Assembly: GCF_002116905.1 (NCBI RefSeq)
Contig: NZ_CP015118.1
Coordinates: forward strand, 1,736,001 to 1,800,000
Direction of reading: 5' to 3'
Source: Piscinibacter gummiphilus
GTDB lineage: Bacteria; Pseudomonadota; Gammaproteobacteria; Burkholderiales; Burkholderiaceae_C
Length of the DNA stretch: 64,000 nucleotides
Below, piece by piece: positions 32,801-41,247 of this stretch (position 1 is its first letter; each line of letters begins with the position of its first letter). A program made the position numbers and the translations under genes. The notes below the pieces were generated by a model. The model was not told where the DNA came from. It saw only the letters and a list, made by a program, of their open reading frames with translations, and made no database searches.

Positions 32801-34770
32801 GCGGCAAGGCGATCCGGGTGCTCATCGTCGAGGACAACGACGACGACGCACGGCTCGAGATGCGGATGCTCCGCCAGGGCGGGTTCGAGCCGGACTGGCG
32901 CAGGGTGCAGGACGGAGAGTCGCTGCAGGCAGCCTTCGCGGAGGCGCGCTGGGATGCCGTGCTGTCGGACTTCCGGCTTCCCCGCTTCACCGGACTCGAG
33001 GCGCTGGCGATGTTCCGCATCGCGCGGCTCGACATCCCGTTCATCTTCGTCTCCGGCACCATCGGCGAGGAGACGGCGGTCGCGGCGATGAAGGCCGGCG
33101 CGAGCGACTACGTGATGAAGCAGAACCTCGCCCGCCTCGCCCCGGTGCTGGAGCGCGAGCTGAACCAGGCCCTGATCCGCGCGGACCACCGCAAGGGGCA
33201 GCAGGACCTGGAGCTCTCGCGCGACCTGTACGTCGACCTCTACGAATCCGCCCCCGTCGGGTTCCTGACGCTGTCGCCCGAAGGGCTGATCGAGCAGGTC
33301 AACCTGACCGGGGCGGAGATGCTCGGCACCGCGCGCGACCAGTTGCTGCGCGGGCGGTTCGTGCTGTTCGTGCAACCGGCCGACACCGACCGCTGGTACG
33401 AGCACTTCGTGCATTCGCTGCACCACGGCACGCGGCAGCGCCTGGAGCTGGCCCTGCGGGGCCGCGAGGGGCTGCCCCTGCATGTGCAGCTCGACTGCAT
33501 GCGGGTGGGCGGACTCGCCGGGCCGCCGCTCGTGCGCGTGGCGATGACCGACATCACCGACCGCCGTGCCGCGGAGGCCGACCTGCGCCGCTTCCAGGTG
33601 CAGCTGCGCGACGTGCAGAAGATGGAATCCATCGGGACCCTCGCCGGCGGCATCGCGCACGATTTCAACAACATCCTGGGGGCCATCCTCGGCAACCTCG
33701 CGCTCGCCCAGGCCGAGGTGGGCGAGGGCCATGCGGCGGCCGCGTGCCTCGCCGAGATCCACAAGGCCAGCCTGCGCGCGCGCAACCTCGTGCAGCAGAT
33801 CCTCACCTTCAGCCGGCGCGAGCCGCAGGAGCTGGTGGTCCAGCCGCTGCGGCCGATCGTGGAGGAGACGCGCCAGCTCCTGCGCGCGACCCTGCCCGCC
33901 GGCATCGACTTCGACGTGGCACTCGCCGACGAGGCGCTGCACGTGCTGGCCGACGCGACGCAGCTGCAGCAGGTGCTGATGAACCTCTGCACGAACGCCT
34001 GGCATGCGCTGAAGGATGGCACGGGCGGCATCACCGTGGGGCTCGACGCCGTCACGCTCGACCTGAGCCAGTCGCAGCGCCTCGGGGGCGCACCGCCCGG
34101 CCCGTACGCCCACCTCTGGGTGCGCGACACCGGTGTCGGGATGGACGACGCCACCCGCGCGCGCATCTTCGAACCGTTCTTCACGACGAAGCCGGTGGGG
34201 CAGGGCACCGGGCTCGGGCTGTCGGTGGTGCACGGCATCCTGAACGCCCACCACGGCGCGATGTCCGTCGACAGCGCGCCGGGCGAGGGCAGCACGTTCC
34301 ACCTGTACTTCCCCGTCACCGACCCGCCGTCGTCGGGCCCGGGAGACGACGACGACGCCCTCGCGCAAGGCCTGATCGGCGGCCATGGCGAACACGTGCT
34401 CTACGTGGACGACGACGAGACCATGGTGGTCATGGTCGAGCGCCTGCTCGAGCGCTGCGGCTACCGCGTGTCGGGTTACCAGGACCCCCAGGCCGCCCTC
34501 GTGGCGGTGCGCGACCACCCGGGCGACTTCGACTTCGTCGTCACCGACTTCAACATGCCGGAATGTTCGGGCCTCGACGTGGCCCACGAGCTGGCGAAGC
34601 TGTCGCCGGGCCTGCCGGTGGTGATCAGCTCGGGCTACATCACCGACGAACTGCGCGACGAGGCGCGCCGCGCCGGGGTCCGCAGCCTGCTCGAGAAGCA
34701 GAACACCTTCCAGGACCTGGGGCGGCTCGTCGGGCGCATCCTGGCACAGCGGTCCGGCGAGGGGCGGTGA
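32797..34770 (+). CDS. Cytosolic hybrid histidine kinase REC-PAS-HisKA-HATPase-REC
   Basis: 657 residues from GTG 32797, which overlaps the previous stop. Order: receiver 1 (5-125, D58 in LSDFRLPRFTG), PAS (about 145-258, LYESAPVGFLTLSPEG), HisKA with H288 (GGIAHDFNNILG), HATPase (DTGVGMDD, GTGLGLSVV) and receiver 2 (about 532-650, D584 in VTDFNMPECSG). No membrane segment. With receivers at both ends it can receive phosphate from the upstream kinase and pass it on. The APS kinase gene begins 3 bases after its stop. Confidence 0.93.
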   Translation: MSGKAIRVLIVEDNDDDARLEMRMLRQGGFEPDWRRVQDGESLQAAFAEARWDAVLSDFRLPRFTGLEALAMFRIARLDIPFIFVSGTIGEETAVAAMKAGASDYVMKQNLARLAPVLERELNQALIRADHRKGQQDLELSRDLYVDLYESAPVGFLTLSPEGLIEQVNLTGAEMLGTARDQLLRGRFVLFVQPADTDRWYEHFVHSLHHGTRQRLELALRGREGLPLHVQLDCMRVGGLAGPPLVRVAMTDITDRRAAEADLRRFQVQLRDVQKMESIGTLAGGIAHDFNNILGAILGNLALAQAEVGEGHAAAACLAEIHKASLRARNLVQQILTFSRREPQELVVQPLRPIVEETRQLLRATLPAGIDFDVALADEALHVLADATQLQQVLMNLCTNAWHALKDGTGGITVGLDAVTLDLSQSQRLGGAPPGPYAHLWVRDTGVGMDDATRARIFEPFFTTKPVGQGTGLGLSVVHGILNAHHGAMSVDSAPGEGSTFHLYFPVTDPPSSGPGDDDDALAQGLIGGHGEHVLYVDDDETMVVMVERLLERCGYRVSGYQDPQAALVAVRDHPGDFDFVVTDFNMPECSGLDVAHELAKLSPGLPVVISSGYITDELRDEARRAGVRSLLEKQNTFQDLGRLVGRILAQRSGEGR

Positions 34771-34773
34771 TCC

Positions 34774-35373
34774 ATGCGGTCGGTGCCGGGGCCCGGTTCC
34801 GCCGCGCGGGTGACCCGCGCGCAGCGCGAGCGGCTCAATGGGCACCGCGGCGGCGTGGTCTACATGACCGGCTTGTCGGGGGCCGGCAAGTCGACCCTGG
34901 CCGCGAGCGCGGAACGGCTCCTGCACGACCTGGGCCTGCACACCAGCGTGATCGACGGGGACGACCTGCGCGGCGGACTCTGCAGCGACCTGGGGTTCAG
35001 CGATGCCGACCGCATCGAGAACATGCGCCGGGCCACCGAGGTGGCCCGGCTGCTGGTGGACGCCGGGCTGGTCGTGCTGAGCGCGATGATCTCGCCGTTC
35101 CGCGGCGAACGCGAGGCGGCCCGCCGCCGCTTCCCCGCCGGGGATTTCCTCGAAGTGTTCGTCGATGCGCCGCTGGCCGTGTGCGAGGCCCGCGACCCGA
35201 AGGGCCTGTACGCACGGGCCCGGCGGGGTGACCTGCCCGGGTTCACCGGCATCGATTCGCGGTACGAACCGCCGTCCCGGCCGGAGCTCCGCATCGACAC
35301 GGCACGGCAGACGGTGGACGAGGGACTCTCGGCGCTGCTCGCCGCGATGCACCGCGCCGGCTTCTTCGGCTGA
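34774..35373 (+). CDS. cysC: Adenylyl-sulfate kinase (APS kinase)
   Basis: 199 residues. P-loop GLSGAGKST (33-41) and the APS-kinase blocks DGDDLRGGLCSDLGFSDADRIENMRR, VVLSAMISPFRGERE (catalytic-loop Ser in ISPFR) and KGLYARARRGDLPGFTGID. Phosphorylates APS to PAPS, the sulfate donor for sulfotransferases. It is free-standing (no CysN/ATP sulfurylase fusion) and is the last gene of the signalling run, 3 bases after the hybrid kinase. cysD/N are not in the window. The location near a sulfotransferase suggests sulfation rather than sulfate assimilation as its main task. Confidence 0.93.
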   Translation: MRSVPGPGSAARVTRAQRERLNGHRGGVVYMTGLSGAGKSTLAASAERLLHDLGLHTSVIDGDDLRGGLCSDLGFSDADRIENMRRATEVARLLVDAGLVVLSAMISPFRGEREAARRRFPAGDFLEVFVDAPLAVCEARDPKGLYARARRGDLPGFTGIDSRYEPPSRPELRIDTARQTVDEGLSALLAAMHRAGFFG

Positions 35374-35433
35374 GGACGCTGCCGGGTTTTCTCTTTCTTA
35401 TAGACTGGCCGTTTCCCTGGAAGGAGGTGGCAG

Positions 35434-36069
35434 GTGCAACTGGTCGGCATGCTCGATTCACCCTATGTGCGGCGCGTGGCCGTGTCGCTGCAACTGCTGG
35501 GACTGCCGTTCGAGCACCGTTCGGTGTCGGTCTTCCGCACGTTCCCGCAGTTCCAGGCCATCAACCCGGTGGTGAAGGCGCCCACGCTCGTCTGCGACGA
35601 CGGCGAGGTGCTGATGGACTCCACGCTGATCCTCGATTACGCCGAGGCACTCGCCGCCGGCCGCCGTTCGCTGATGCCCGCGGCACTGCCCGCGCGCCAG
35701 CACACGCTGCGCGCCATCGGCCTCGCGATGGCCGCGCTCGACAAGAGCATTCAGATCGTCTACGAGCACGAGCTGCGGCCCGAGGACAAGCGCCACGGCC
35801 CGTGGGTCGAGCGGGTCACCGGCCAGCTGCTGGCGGCGTGTGCCGCGATGGAGGCCGACCTCGGCCGGCGCCCGCTGGGGGCCACCACCGCCACGCTCGA
35901 CCAGGCCGGCGTGACCACCGCGGTGGCCTGGACCTTCCTGCAGGCCATGGTGCCCGACCGGGTCCCTGCGGCCAGCCACCCGCGGCTCGTGGCCTTCACG
36001 GCCGAATGCGAGGCGCTGCCCGCGTTCACTGCGGCGCCGCACGGTCCCGACACGGTTCGTCCTTCCTGA
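35434..36069 (+). CDS. Glutathione S-transferase family protein
   Basis: 211 residues from GTG 35434, with a strong AAGGAGG ribosome site 7 bases upstream. N-terminal thioredoxin fold QLVGMLDSPYVRRVAVSLQLLGLPFEHR; the Ser of DSPYVRR is the probable glutathione-activating residue, with the cis-Pro in VKAPTLV and ESS/DST in LMDSTLILDY. The C-terminal helical domain follows. Resembles uncharacterised proteobacterial GSTs of the YfcF/YibF type. The DUF2214 gene follows after 12 bases and is likely cotranscribed. Confidence 0.9.
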   Translation: MQLVGMLDSPYVRRVAVSLQLLGLPFEHRSVSVFRTFPQFQAINPVVKAPTLVCDDGEVLMDSTLILDYAEALAAGRRSLMPAALPARQHTLRAIGLAMAALDKSIQIVYEHELRPEDKRHGPWVERVTGQLLAACAAMEADLGRRPLGATTATLDQAGVTTAVAWTFLQAMVPDRVPAASHPRLVAFTAECEALPAFTAAPHGPDTVRPS

Positions 36070-36081
36070 GGAGTCGCCTCC

Positions 36082-36534
36082 ATGCTGGCCAGCGCCACCA
36101 TCGCCTTCCTGCATTTCGCCGCCGTGTTCGGCGTGTTCGGCACGCTGCTCGGCGAGTGGCTGCTGTTCAACCGCGCACCCACCGTCGCCGAGGCCTCGCG
36201 CCTGCAGCAGCTCGACCGCCTCTATGGCCTGAGCGCGCTGGTGCTGCTGGTGGCCGGCGCGCTGCGCGTGTGGCGCTTCGAGAAGGGCCTCGACTACTAC
36301 CTGCACAACCCGTTCTTCCACCTCAAGCTCACGCTGTTCGTGGTGGTGGGGCTGCTGTCGATCTATCCCACGGTGGTGTTCATCCGCTGGAGCCGCGACC
36401 TGCGCGGCGGCCTCGCGCCGGTGGTCAGCGAGGCGCAGTACACCTGGATCTCCCGCATCCTGAAGGTCGAGCTGGTGCTGCTCGTCGGCATCCTGGCCGC
36501 GGCGTCGCTGATGGCCAAGGGCGTGGGCCTCTGA
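36082..36534 (+). CDS. DUF2214 family membrane protein
   Basis: 150 residues from ATG 36082, with a GAGGAG site 8 bases upstream. Four membrane helices (about 5-25, 48-65, 82-100 and 125-145). The conserved FEKGLDYYLHNPFFHLKLTLF between helices 2 and 3, with its paired histidines, is the DUF2214 signature. Function unknown; histidines in membrane helices could bind heme or metal, which is speculation. Between the GST and LysE genes on the same strand. Confidence 0.87.
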   Translation: MLASATIAFLHFAAVFGVFGTLLGEWLLFNRAPTVAEASRLQQLDRLYGLSALVLLVAGALRVWRFEKGLDYYLHNPFFHLKLTLFVVVGLLSIYPTVVFIRWSRDLRGGLAPVVSEAQYTWISRILKVELVLLVGILAAASLMAKGVGL

Positions 36535-36550
36535 GAGAAAGGGAAATCGG

Positions 36551-37186
36551 GTGGAATCGCTGTCGTTCTGGCTGGTGTTCGTGAGCGCCGTCGTCGCGCT
36601 GAACGTGTCGCCCGGGCCGGACATGATGTACATCGTGTCCCGTTCGCTGAACCAGGGCACGCGTGCCGGCGTGGCCTCGGCCATCGGCGTGTGTTCGGGC
36701 GCGCTCGTGCACGCCGTCGCCGCGGCGCTGGGCCTGTCGGCGCTGTTCGCCGCGTCCGCGCTCGCGTTCACCGTGCTCAAGTGGGTGGGTGCGGCCTACC
36801 TCGTGTACCTGGGCGTGCGCGCCATCCTGTCGGCGGGCGAGGTCACGGCCGCGCCCGCGGCCCGGCCGCCCGCCACCGCGTGGCAGTGCTGGCGCGAGGG
36901 CGTGCTGATCGACGTGCTCAACCCGAAGGTGGCGCTGTTCTTCATCGCCTTCCTGCCGCAGTTCGTGCGGCCCGGCCATGGCGACCCCGCGTGGCAGATC
37001 TTCGGCCTGGGCCTCGCGCTCGTGGCCGTGAGCGTGGTCGTCGAGGTGACCATCGCGCTGCTGGCGGCGCGGGCCGCGGGCGCGCTCGCGGCGAACCGGC
37101 GCTTGTCGGCATGGGTGTCGCGCTCGCTGGGTGCCATGCTGATCGGCCTCGGCGCGCGGCTCGCCTTCTCGGGCTCGAAGGCCTGA
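36551..37186 (+). CDS. LysE/RhtB family amino-acid exporter
   Basis: 211 residues from GTG 36551 (AAAGGGAAA upstream). Six hydrophobic segments. The family N-terminus VSAVVALNVSPGPDMMYIVSRSLNQGTRAGVASAIGVCSGALVH is clear, and DVLNPKVALFFIAFLPQFV is the second signature. Exports amino acids or their derivatives from the cytosol; the substrate cannot be told. Follows the DUF2214 gene by 16 bases. Confidence 0.92.
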   Translation: MESLSFWLVFVSAVVALNVSPGPDMMYIVSRSLNQGTRAGVASAIGVCSGALVHAVAAALGLSALFAASALAFTVLKWVGAAYLVYLGVRAILSAGEVTAAPAARPPATAWQCWREGVLIDVLNPKVALFFIAFLPQFVRPGHGDPAWQIFGLGLALVAVSVVVEVTIALLAARAAGALAANRRLSAWVSRSLGAMLIGLGARLAFSGSKA

Positions 37187-37228
37187 ACCTCGCGATCGGC
37201 GAGAATCCGCGTTCCCGAGGAGATCGTT

Positions 37229-37750
37229 TTGCCTGCTTTCCGTTGCCGCTGGATCCGCCGCGTGGCGTCCGTGTTCTTCGCCGCCATGACGTGGGTGTCG
37301 CACGCCTCCGCCGCCGAGCGCGACCCCGATGCCGACTGGAAGATGAACGTGCCCAACGGGTACCGCCAGTCGTACGAGGACGAGGGCCGCACGCTGGTGC
37401 TCACGCCCGCCAACCCCGACCAGTTCCTGATCCGTTTCACCTACCACTCGCTGAAGGCGTACGTGAAGGAGCGCCCGAAGGTGGGCCGCGAGTTCATCGA
37501 GCACCTGGCCGCGAAGAAAGGTCTGAAGACCTTTCCGGTCGACGGCAACGGCGGCGTCGCCTACCTCGAGCCGCCGGTGGTGACCGAACAGGACGGCGGG
37601 CGGGTGCAGGAGACCGCGGGCAGCCTCGGGCTCGACGATGCCTACGTCACGTTCACGGTCGTGATCGACGAGGCGGCGATGAGCGATCCCGCCGTCAAGG
37701 AACTGTTGCAGTCGGGCCTGCCCGTGCTCCTCGGCCGCATCCGCAGCTGA
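37229..37750 (+). CDS. Hypothetical secreted protein (TTG start)
   Basis: 173 residues from TTG 37229, supported by a GAGGAG site 8 bases upstream and by the complete signal peptide it gives (basic CRWIRR, hydrophobic core, ASA-AERDPD). The mature part is about 145 residues of mixed alpha/beta with NGYRQSYEDEGRTLVLTPANPDQF and VAYLEPPVVTEQDGG. No catalytic motif, no family recognised. It stands alone between the LysE gene and the sensor cyclase gene. Likely periplasmic. Confidence 0.75.
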   Translation: MPAFRCRWIRRVASVFFAAMTWVSHASAAERDPDADWKMNVPNGYRQSYEDEGRTLVLTPANPDQFLIRFTYHSLKAYVKERPKVGREFIEHLAAKKGLKTFPVDGNGGVAYLEPPVVTEQDGGRVQETAGSLGLDDAYVTFTVVIDEAAMSDPAVKELLQSGLPVLLGRIRS

Positions 37751-37874
37751 ATCGATGCCGCCGTAGCGGCGGTCCGCGTGAGTTTTGACACGGGCCTTGC
37801 GCGAAAACCCCTTCACACACGGGGGGCGCGGCCGAAGACGATGAACGACCGGCTTTTTGTCGTCACCGTCCTTC

Positions 37875-39821
37875 ATGTTCCGTTCCATCCCGTTCTGTTC
37901 CTTGACGAAGTGGGCGTTCCGCCCGCTTCAGGCCATCGCGCTGTGCTGGCTGCTGCTGCTCGGTGCGGCGGGGCCCGCGTTCGCGGACGCACCGCCCGCC
38001 AACGTCGTGCGGCTGCACTTCCACCGCGTGAGCCACGACTACACGGGCTGGGGGCTGCACCTGTGGGGCTCGAACCTCGTGCTCACGCGCGACGTGACGT
38101 GGGAGCGTCCGCTCGAACCCGCCGGGGTCGACGCCTACGGCGTGTACTTCGACGTGCCGATCGATCCGTCGGCCACCGGCTTCAACTTCATCCTGCACCG
38201 CGGCGAGACGAAGAACCATCCGAAGGACCAGCTGCTCGACCTCGCCCGCCATGGCCGCGAGGTGTGGCTGCTCGAGAACACGGAGACGGTCTTCACCGCG
38301 CCGCCGCCCGTCGGCAGCGATTTCCAGCTGGGCCTCGAGACCGAGCAGAAGCGCCAGCGCAACGTGGCGCTGCTGTGGGGCGCGGCCGGCGCCGTGGTGC
38401 TGGCGATGGCCGGCATCATCTGGTTCATCCAGCGCCGCGCGGCGGGTTCGCGGTCGGACCTCGCCGACCAGCTCGCGAAACTGATGGAAGCGCAGAACGA
38501 GATGCGCCTGCGCAACGGCCCGGCCTCCGCGCTCGACGACGAACTCACGGGCCTGCCCACGCGCAGCGGACTGCAGCACGCGCTGGAGCAGGCGATCGGC
38601 CGGGCCAAGCGCGGCGGGGGCCGCACCGCGGTGCTGTTCATCGACCTCGACGGCTTCAAGGCCGTCAACGACGGCGCGGGCCACGACGCCGGCGACCTCG
38701 TGCTGAAGGTGCTCGCGCAGCGGTTCAAGGCCTGCCTGCGCGAGTCCGACATGGTGGCGCGTGTGGGTGGCGACGAGTTCGTCGCCGTCATCGAGAGCCT
38801 GCAGTCGCCGCTGCACGCATTCAACGTGGGCCGCAAGCTGCTGGCCGCGGCACGCTTGCCCATCGAAGACGGGGGCCGTGTCCACCAGGTGGGCGCGAGC
38901 ATCGGCGTCGCCGTCTACCCGCTCGACGGCCAGGACGCCGCCACGCTGATCAAGGGCGCCGACACCGCGATGTACGGCGCGAAGAAGGGCGGCAAGGACG
39001 CCTGCCGCTTCCTGCAGGCCGATCTGCAGGCGCAGATGGACGCCCACCTGCAGCGCGAGGACCGGCTGCGCGAGGCCCTCGACCGCGGCGAGCTGCGCCT
39101 CGACTACCTGCCCGACCTCGACCTCGCGAGCGGCCGGGTGCTCGGCGCCGACGCGGTGCCGCGCTGGGACGGCGACGGGGCGCCCGCCTCGCTGCACGAG
39201 ATGTTCGACACCGCCCAGGACGAGGTGCTCGCCGAGCGGCTCAACGCCTGGATGCTGTCCGAGGCCAGCCGCCACGCGCAGACCTGGCGCAACCGGGGGC
39301 TGCCGCCGGTGCGCATCGCCGTCAACCTGCTCGGCGAGACGGCGTCGGCACTCGAGAAGGCGCATCGCCTGCTGTCGGGCGACCGCGCCGCGGCGCACGG
39401 GCTCGTGGTGCAGCTGCGCCCCGGCCTGCTCGACGATCACCATGGCCATGTCGCGCTCATCGACGCGCTGCATGCGCTCGGGGTGGGGGTCGCGGTGACG
39501 GGGCTGGGCGTGCAGGACCTGAGCCTGCTGCGACTGGTCGAGACCCCCATCGACCTGCTGAAACTGCAGGCGCCGCGGTACGTCGCCGCGGCCTCCGCCT
39601 CGGCCGACGGGTTGGCGCGCAGCCTCGTGGCGCTCGGCGTGGCGCGCATGTTCCGCGTGGTGGCCTCCGACGTCGACACCCCCGCCCAGCGCGAGTGGTG
39701 CCGGCGCATGGTCGTCGGCTCCACGATGCCGTCGATGGCGACCGGCACGCTCGGCGCGGAGGCGTTCGCGAAGATGCTGGGTCTGCGCACCTCGGACAGC
39801 CGCGAGCACGCCGCGGGCTGA
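37875..39821 (+). CDS. Membrane diguanylate cyclase with periplasmic pullulanase-associated (starch-binding) domain and degenerate EAL
   Basis: 648 residues from ATG 37875 (a TTG at 37857 is possible). Signal peptide (1-38); a PUD/CBM41-like domain (about 44-142) with VRLHFHRVSHDYTGWGLHLWG (W59, W64), FDVPIDPSATGFNFILHRG, the DQLLD turn and GREVWLLENTETVF; one membrane helix (167-185); a GGDEF domain (about 215-380) with intact GGDEF at 298-302; then an EAL domain (395-640) in which EAL is DAV (426-428) and the later catalytic acids are lost. Predicted to bind alpha-glucan outside and make c-di-GMP inside, with the EAL as a pseudo-domain. It lies directly upstream of sugar-binding protein and amylase genes. 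Confidence 0.9.
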   Translation: MFRSIPFCSLTKWAFRPLQAIALCWLLLLGAAGPAFADAPPANVVRLHFHRVSHDYTGWGLHLWGSNLVLTRDVTWERPLEPAGVDAYGVYFDVPIDPSATGFNFILHRGETKNHPKDQLLDLARHGREVWLLENTETVFTAPPPVGSDFQLGLETEQKRQRNVALLWGAAGAVVLAMAGIIWFIQRRAAGSRSDLADQLAKLMEAQNEMRLRNGPASALDDELTGLPTRSGLQHALEQAIGRAKRGGGRTAVLFIDLDGFKAVNDGAGHDAGDLVLKVLAQRFKACLRESDMVARVGGDEFVAVIESLQSPLHAFNVGRKLLAAARLPIEDGGRVHQVGASIGVAVYPLDGQDAATLIKGADTAMYGAKKGGKDACRFLQADLQAQMDAHLQREDRLREALDRGELRLDYLPDLDLASGRVLGADAVPRWDGDGAPASLHEMFDTAQDEVLAERLNAWMLSEASRHAQTWRNRGLPPVRIAVNLLGETASALEKAHRLLSGDRAAAHGLVVQLRPGLLDDHHGHVALIDALHALGVGVAVTGLGVQDLSLLRLVETPIDLLKLQAPRYVAAASASADGLARSLVALGVARMFRVVASDVDTPAQREWCRRMVVGSTMPSMATGTLGAEAFAKMLGLRTSDSREHAAG

Positions 39822-39827
39822 CGGTTC

Positions 39828-39843
39828 GTGCCAACGTTGGCAC
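39828..39843. promoter_or_regulatory. Perfect 16-bp CG-centred palindrome (LacI-type operator candidate)
   Basis: GTGCCAACGTTGGCAC is an exact palindrome with central CG, the form of LacI/GalR-family operators. It is 7 bases after the cyclase stop codon and about 148 bases before the sugar-binding protein start, in a locally AT-richer region. Confidence 0.5.
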
Positions 39844-39990
39844 CGGCTCGGTGTTAACGAGCAGAAATATTCTGTAAGGTCGCTTTAATAATCGATTCCC
39901 TCAGGGGGTCGTCCTTGCGTGAAACCGGTTCCGCGGCTTTCCCGCGACGCGTGTCGGCCCTGTTTTCGGTCACTCGGAAAAGGAACGTGC

Positions 39991-41238
39991 GTGAAGGCTC
40001 GGACGGCAAGGACGTGGGTGATGGGCAGTGCGCTGGCGCTCTGCATGGGGGCGGTGGCGGCGGCGGAGGTCGAGGTGCTGCACTGGTGGACGGCCGGCGG
40101 AGAAGCCCGCTCGGTGGACGAACTCAAGGGACTGCTCGCCAGCCAGGGACACCGCTGGCGTGACTTCGCCGTCGAGGGCGGCGGCGGCGACAGCGCGATG
40201 GCCGCGCTGAAGGACCGCGTGCAGCAGGGCAATCCGCCCGCGGCCGCACAGATCAAGGGTCCGGCGATCCAGCAGTGGGGCCGCCTCGGCGTGCTCGCGA
40301 ACCTCGACGACATCGCGCGCGAACAGGCGTGGGACGCCCAGGTGCCGAAGGTGGTGGCCGACGTGATGAAGTACAACGGCCACTACGTGGCGGTGCCCGT
40401 CAACGTGCACCGCGTGAACTGGCTGTGGATCAACCGCGACGCACTGCGCAAGGCCGGCGCCCGCCCGCCGCGCACGTGGGACGAGTTCTTCGCCGTCGCC
40501 GAGCGTTTGCAGAAGGTGGGCATCATCCCCGTGGCCCACGGCGGCCAGTCGTGGCAGGACTTCACGACGTTCGAGACCGTCGCGCTGGGCATCGGCGGCG
40601 CCGAGTTCTATCGTCGCGCCTTCGTGCAGCTCGACCCCAACGCGCTGCGCAGTCCCACGATGGAACGGGTGCTGACGACCTTCCGCCGCATCAAGACCTA
40701 CACCGACAAGGGCGCGCCGGGCCGCGACTGGAACAAGGCGACCGCCATGGTCATCAGCGGCCAGGCCGGCATGCAGTTCATGGGCGACTGGGCCAAGGGC
40801 GAGTTCCTCGCCGCGAAGCAGGTGCCCGGCGAGCAGTTCCTGTGCGTGGCCGCGCCAGGCACCGAGCGGTCGTACATCTTCAACATCGACAGCTTCGCGA
40901 TGTTCCAGCTGAAGGACCCGAAGGCGACCGAAGGCCAGCGCGCGCTGGTCAAGACCATCATGAGTCCGAAGTTCCAGGAGAACTTCAACCTCAACAAGGG
41001 TTCGATCCCCGTGGTGACCGGCATCAACCGCGACCGCTTCGACCGCTGCGGCCAGGAGTCCAGCGCGCACTTCGTCGCGAGCGCGATGCTCAACAACCTC
41101 GTGCCGTCGATCGCCCACCGCATGGTGCAGGACGACGCGACCGAGAAGGCCGTGCGCGAGACGGTGGCGGCGTTCTGGAACGACGACCGCATCACGGCGG
41201 AGGACACCATGGCGGCGCTCGCCGTCCTCCGCAGGTGA
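39991..41238 (+). CDS. Sugar ABC transporter substrate-binding protein (GtsA-like), orphan
   Basis: 415 residues from GTG 39991, with an AAAGGAAC site just upstream; an in-frame ATG at 39919 would bury the signal peptide. Signal cleavage near AAA-EVEVLHWW. The family 1 binding-protein fold is clear: EVLHWWTAGGEARSVDELK, AQIKGPAIQQWGRLGVLANLDD, MVISGQAGMQFMGDWAKGEF. Closest in style to GtsA-type glucose/mannose or oligosaccharide binders. No permease or ATPase is adjacent. Between the starch-sensing cyclase and the amylase, so a maltose, maltodextrin or glucose ligand is a reasonable guess. Confidence 0.9.
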   Translation: MKARTARTWVMGSALALCMGAVAAAEVEVLHWWTAGGEARSVDELKGLLASQGHRWRDFAVEGGGGDSAMAALKDRVQQGNPPAAAQIKGPAIQQWGRLGVLANLDDIAREQAWDAQVPKVVADVMKYNGHYVAVPVNVHRVNWLWINRDALRKAGARPPRTWDEFFAVAERLQKVGIIPVAHGGQSWQDFTTFETVALGIGGAEFYRRAFVQLDPNALRSPTMERVLTTFRRIKTYTDKGAPGRDWNKATAMVISGQAGMQFMGDWAKGEFLAAKQVPGEQFLCVAAPGTERSYIFNIDSFAMFQLKDPKATEGQRALVKTIMSPKFQENFNLNKGSIPVVTGINRDRFDRCGQESSAHFVASAMLNNLVPSIAHRMVQDDATEKAVRETVAAFWNDDRITAEDTMAALAVLRR

Positions 41239-41247
41239 CGTGACGCC

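Noticed and set aside
32752..35352. A minus-strand open frame of about 866 codons opposite the hybrid kinase and cysC
   Set aside because: The plus-strand genes have complete domain motifs; the antisense frame has none.
39060..39820. Active c-di-GMP phosphodiesterase (EAL) activity in the sensor cyclase
   Set aside because: The EAL motif is DAV and the later acidic and lysine catalytic positions are not conserved, so the domain is called degenerate.
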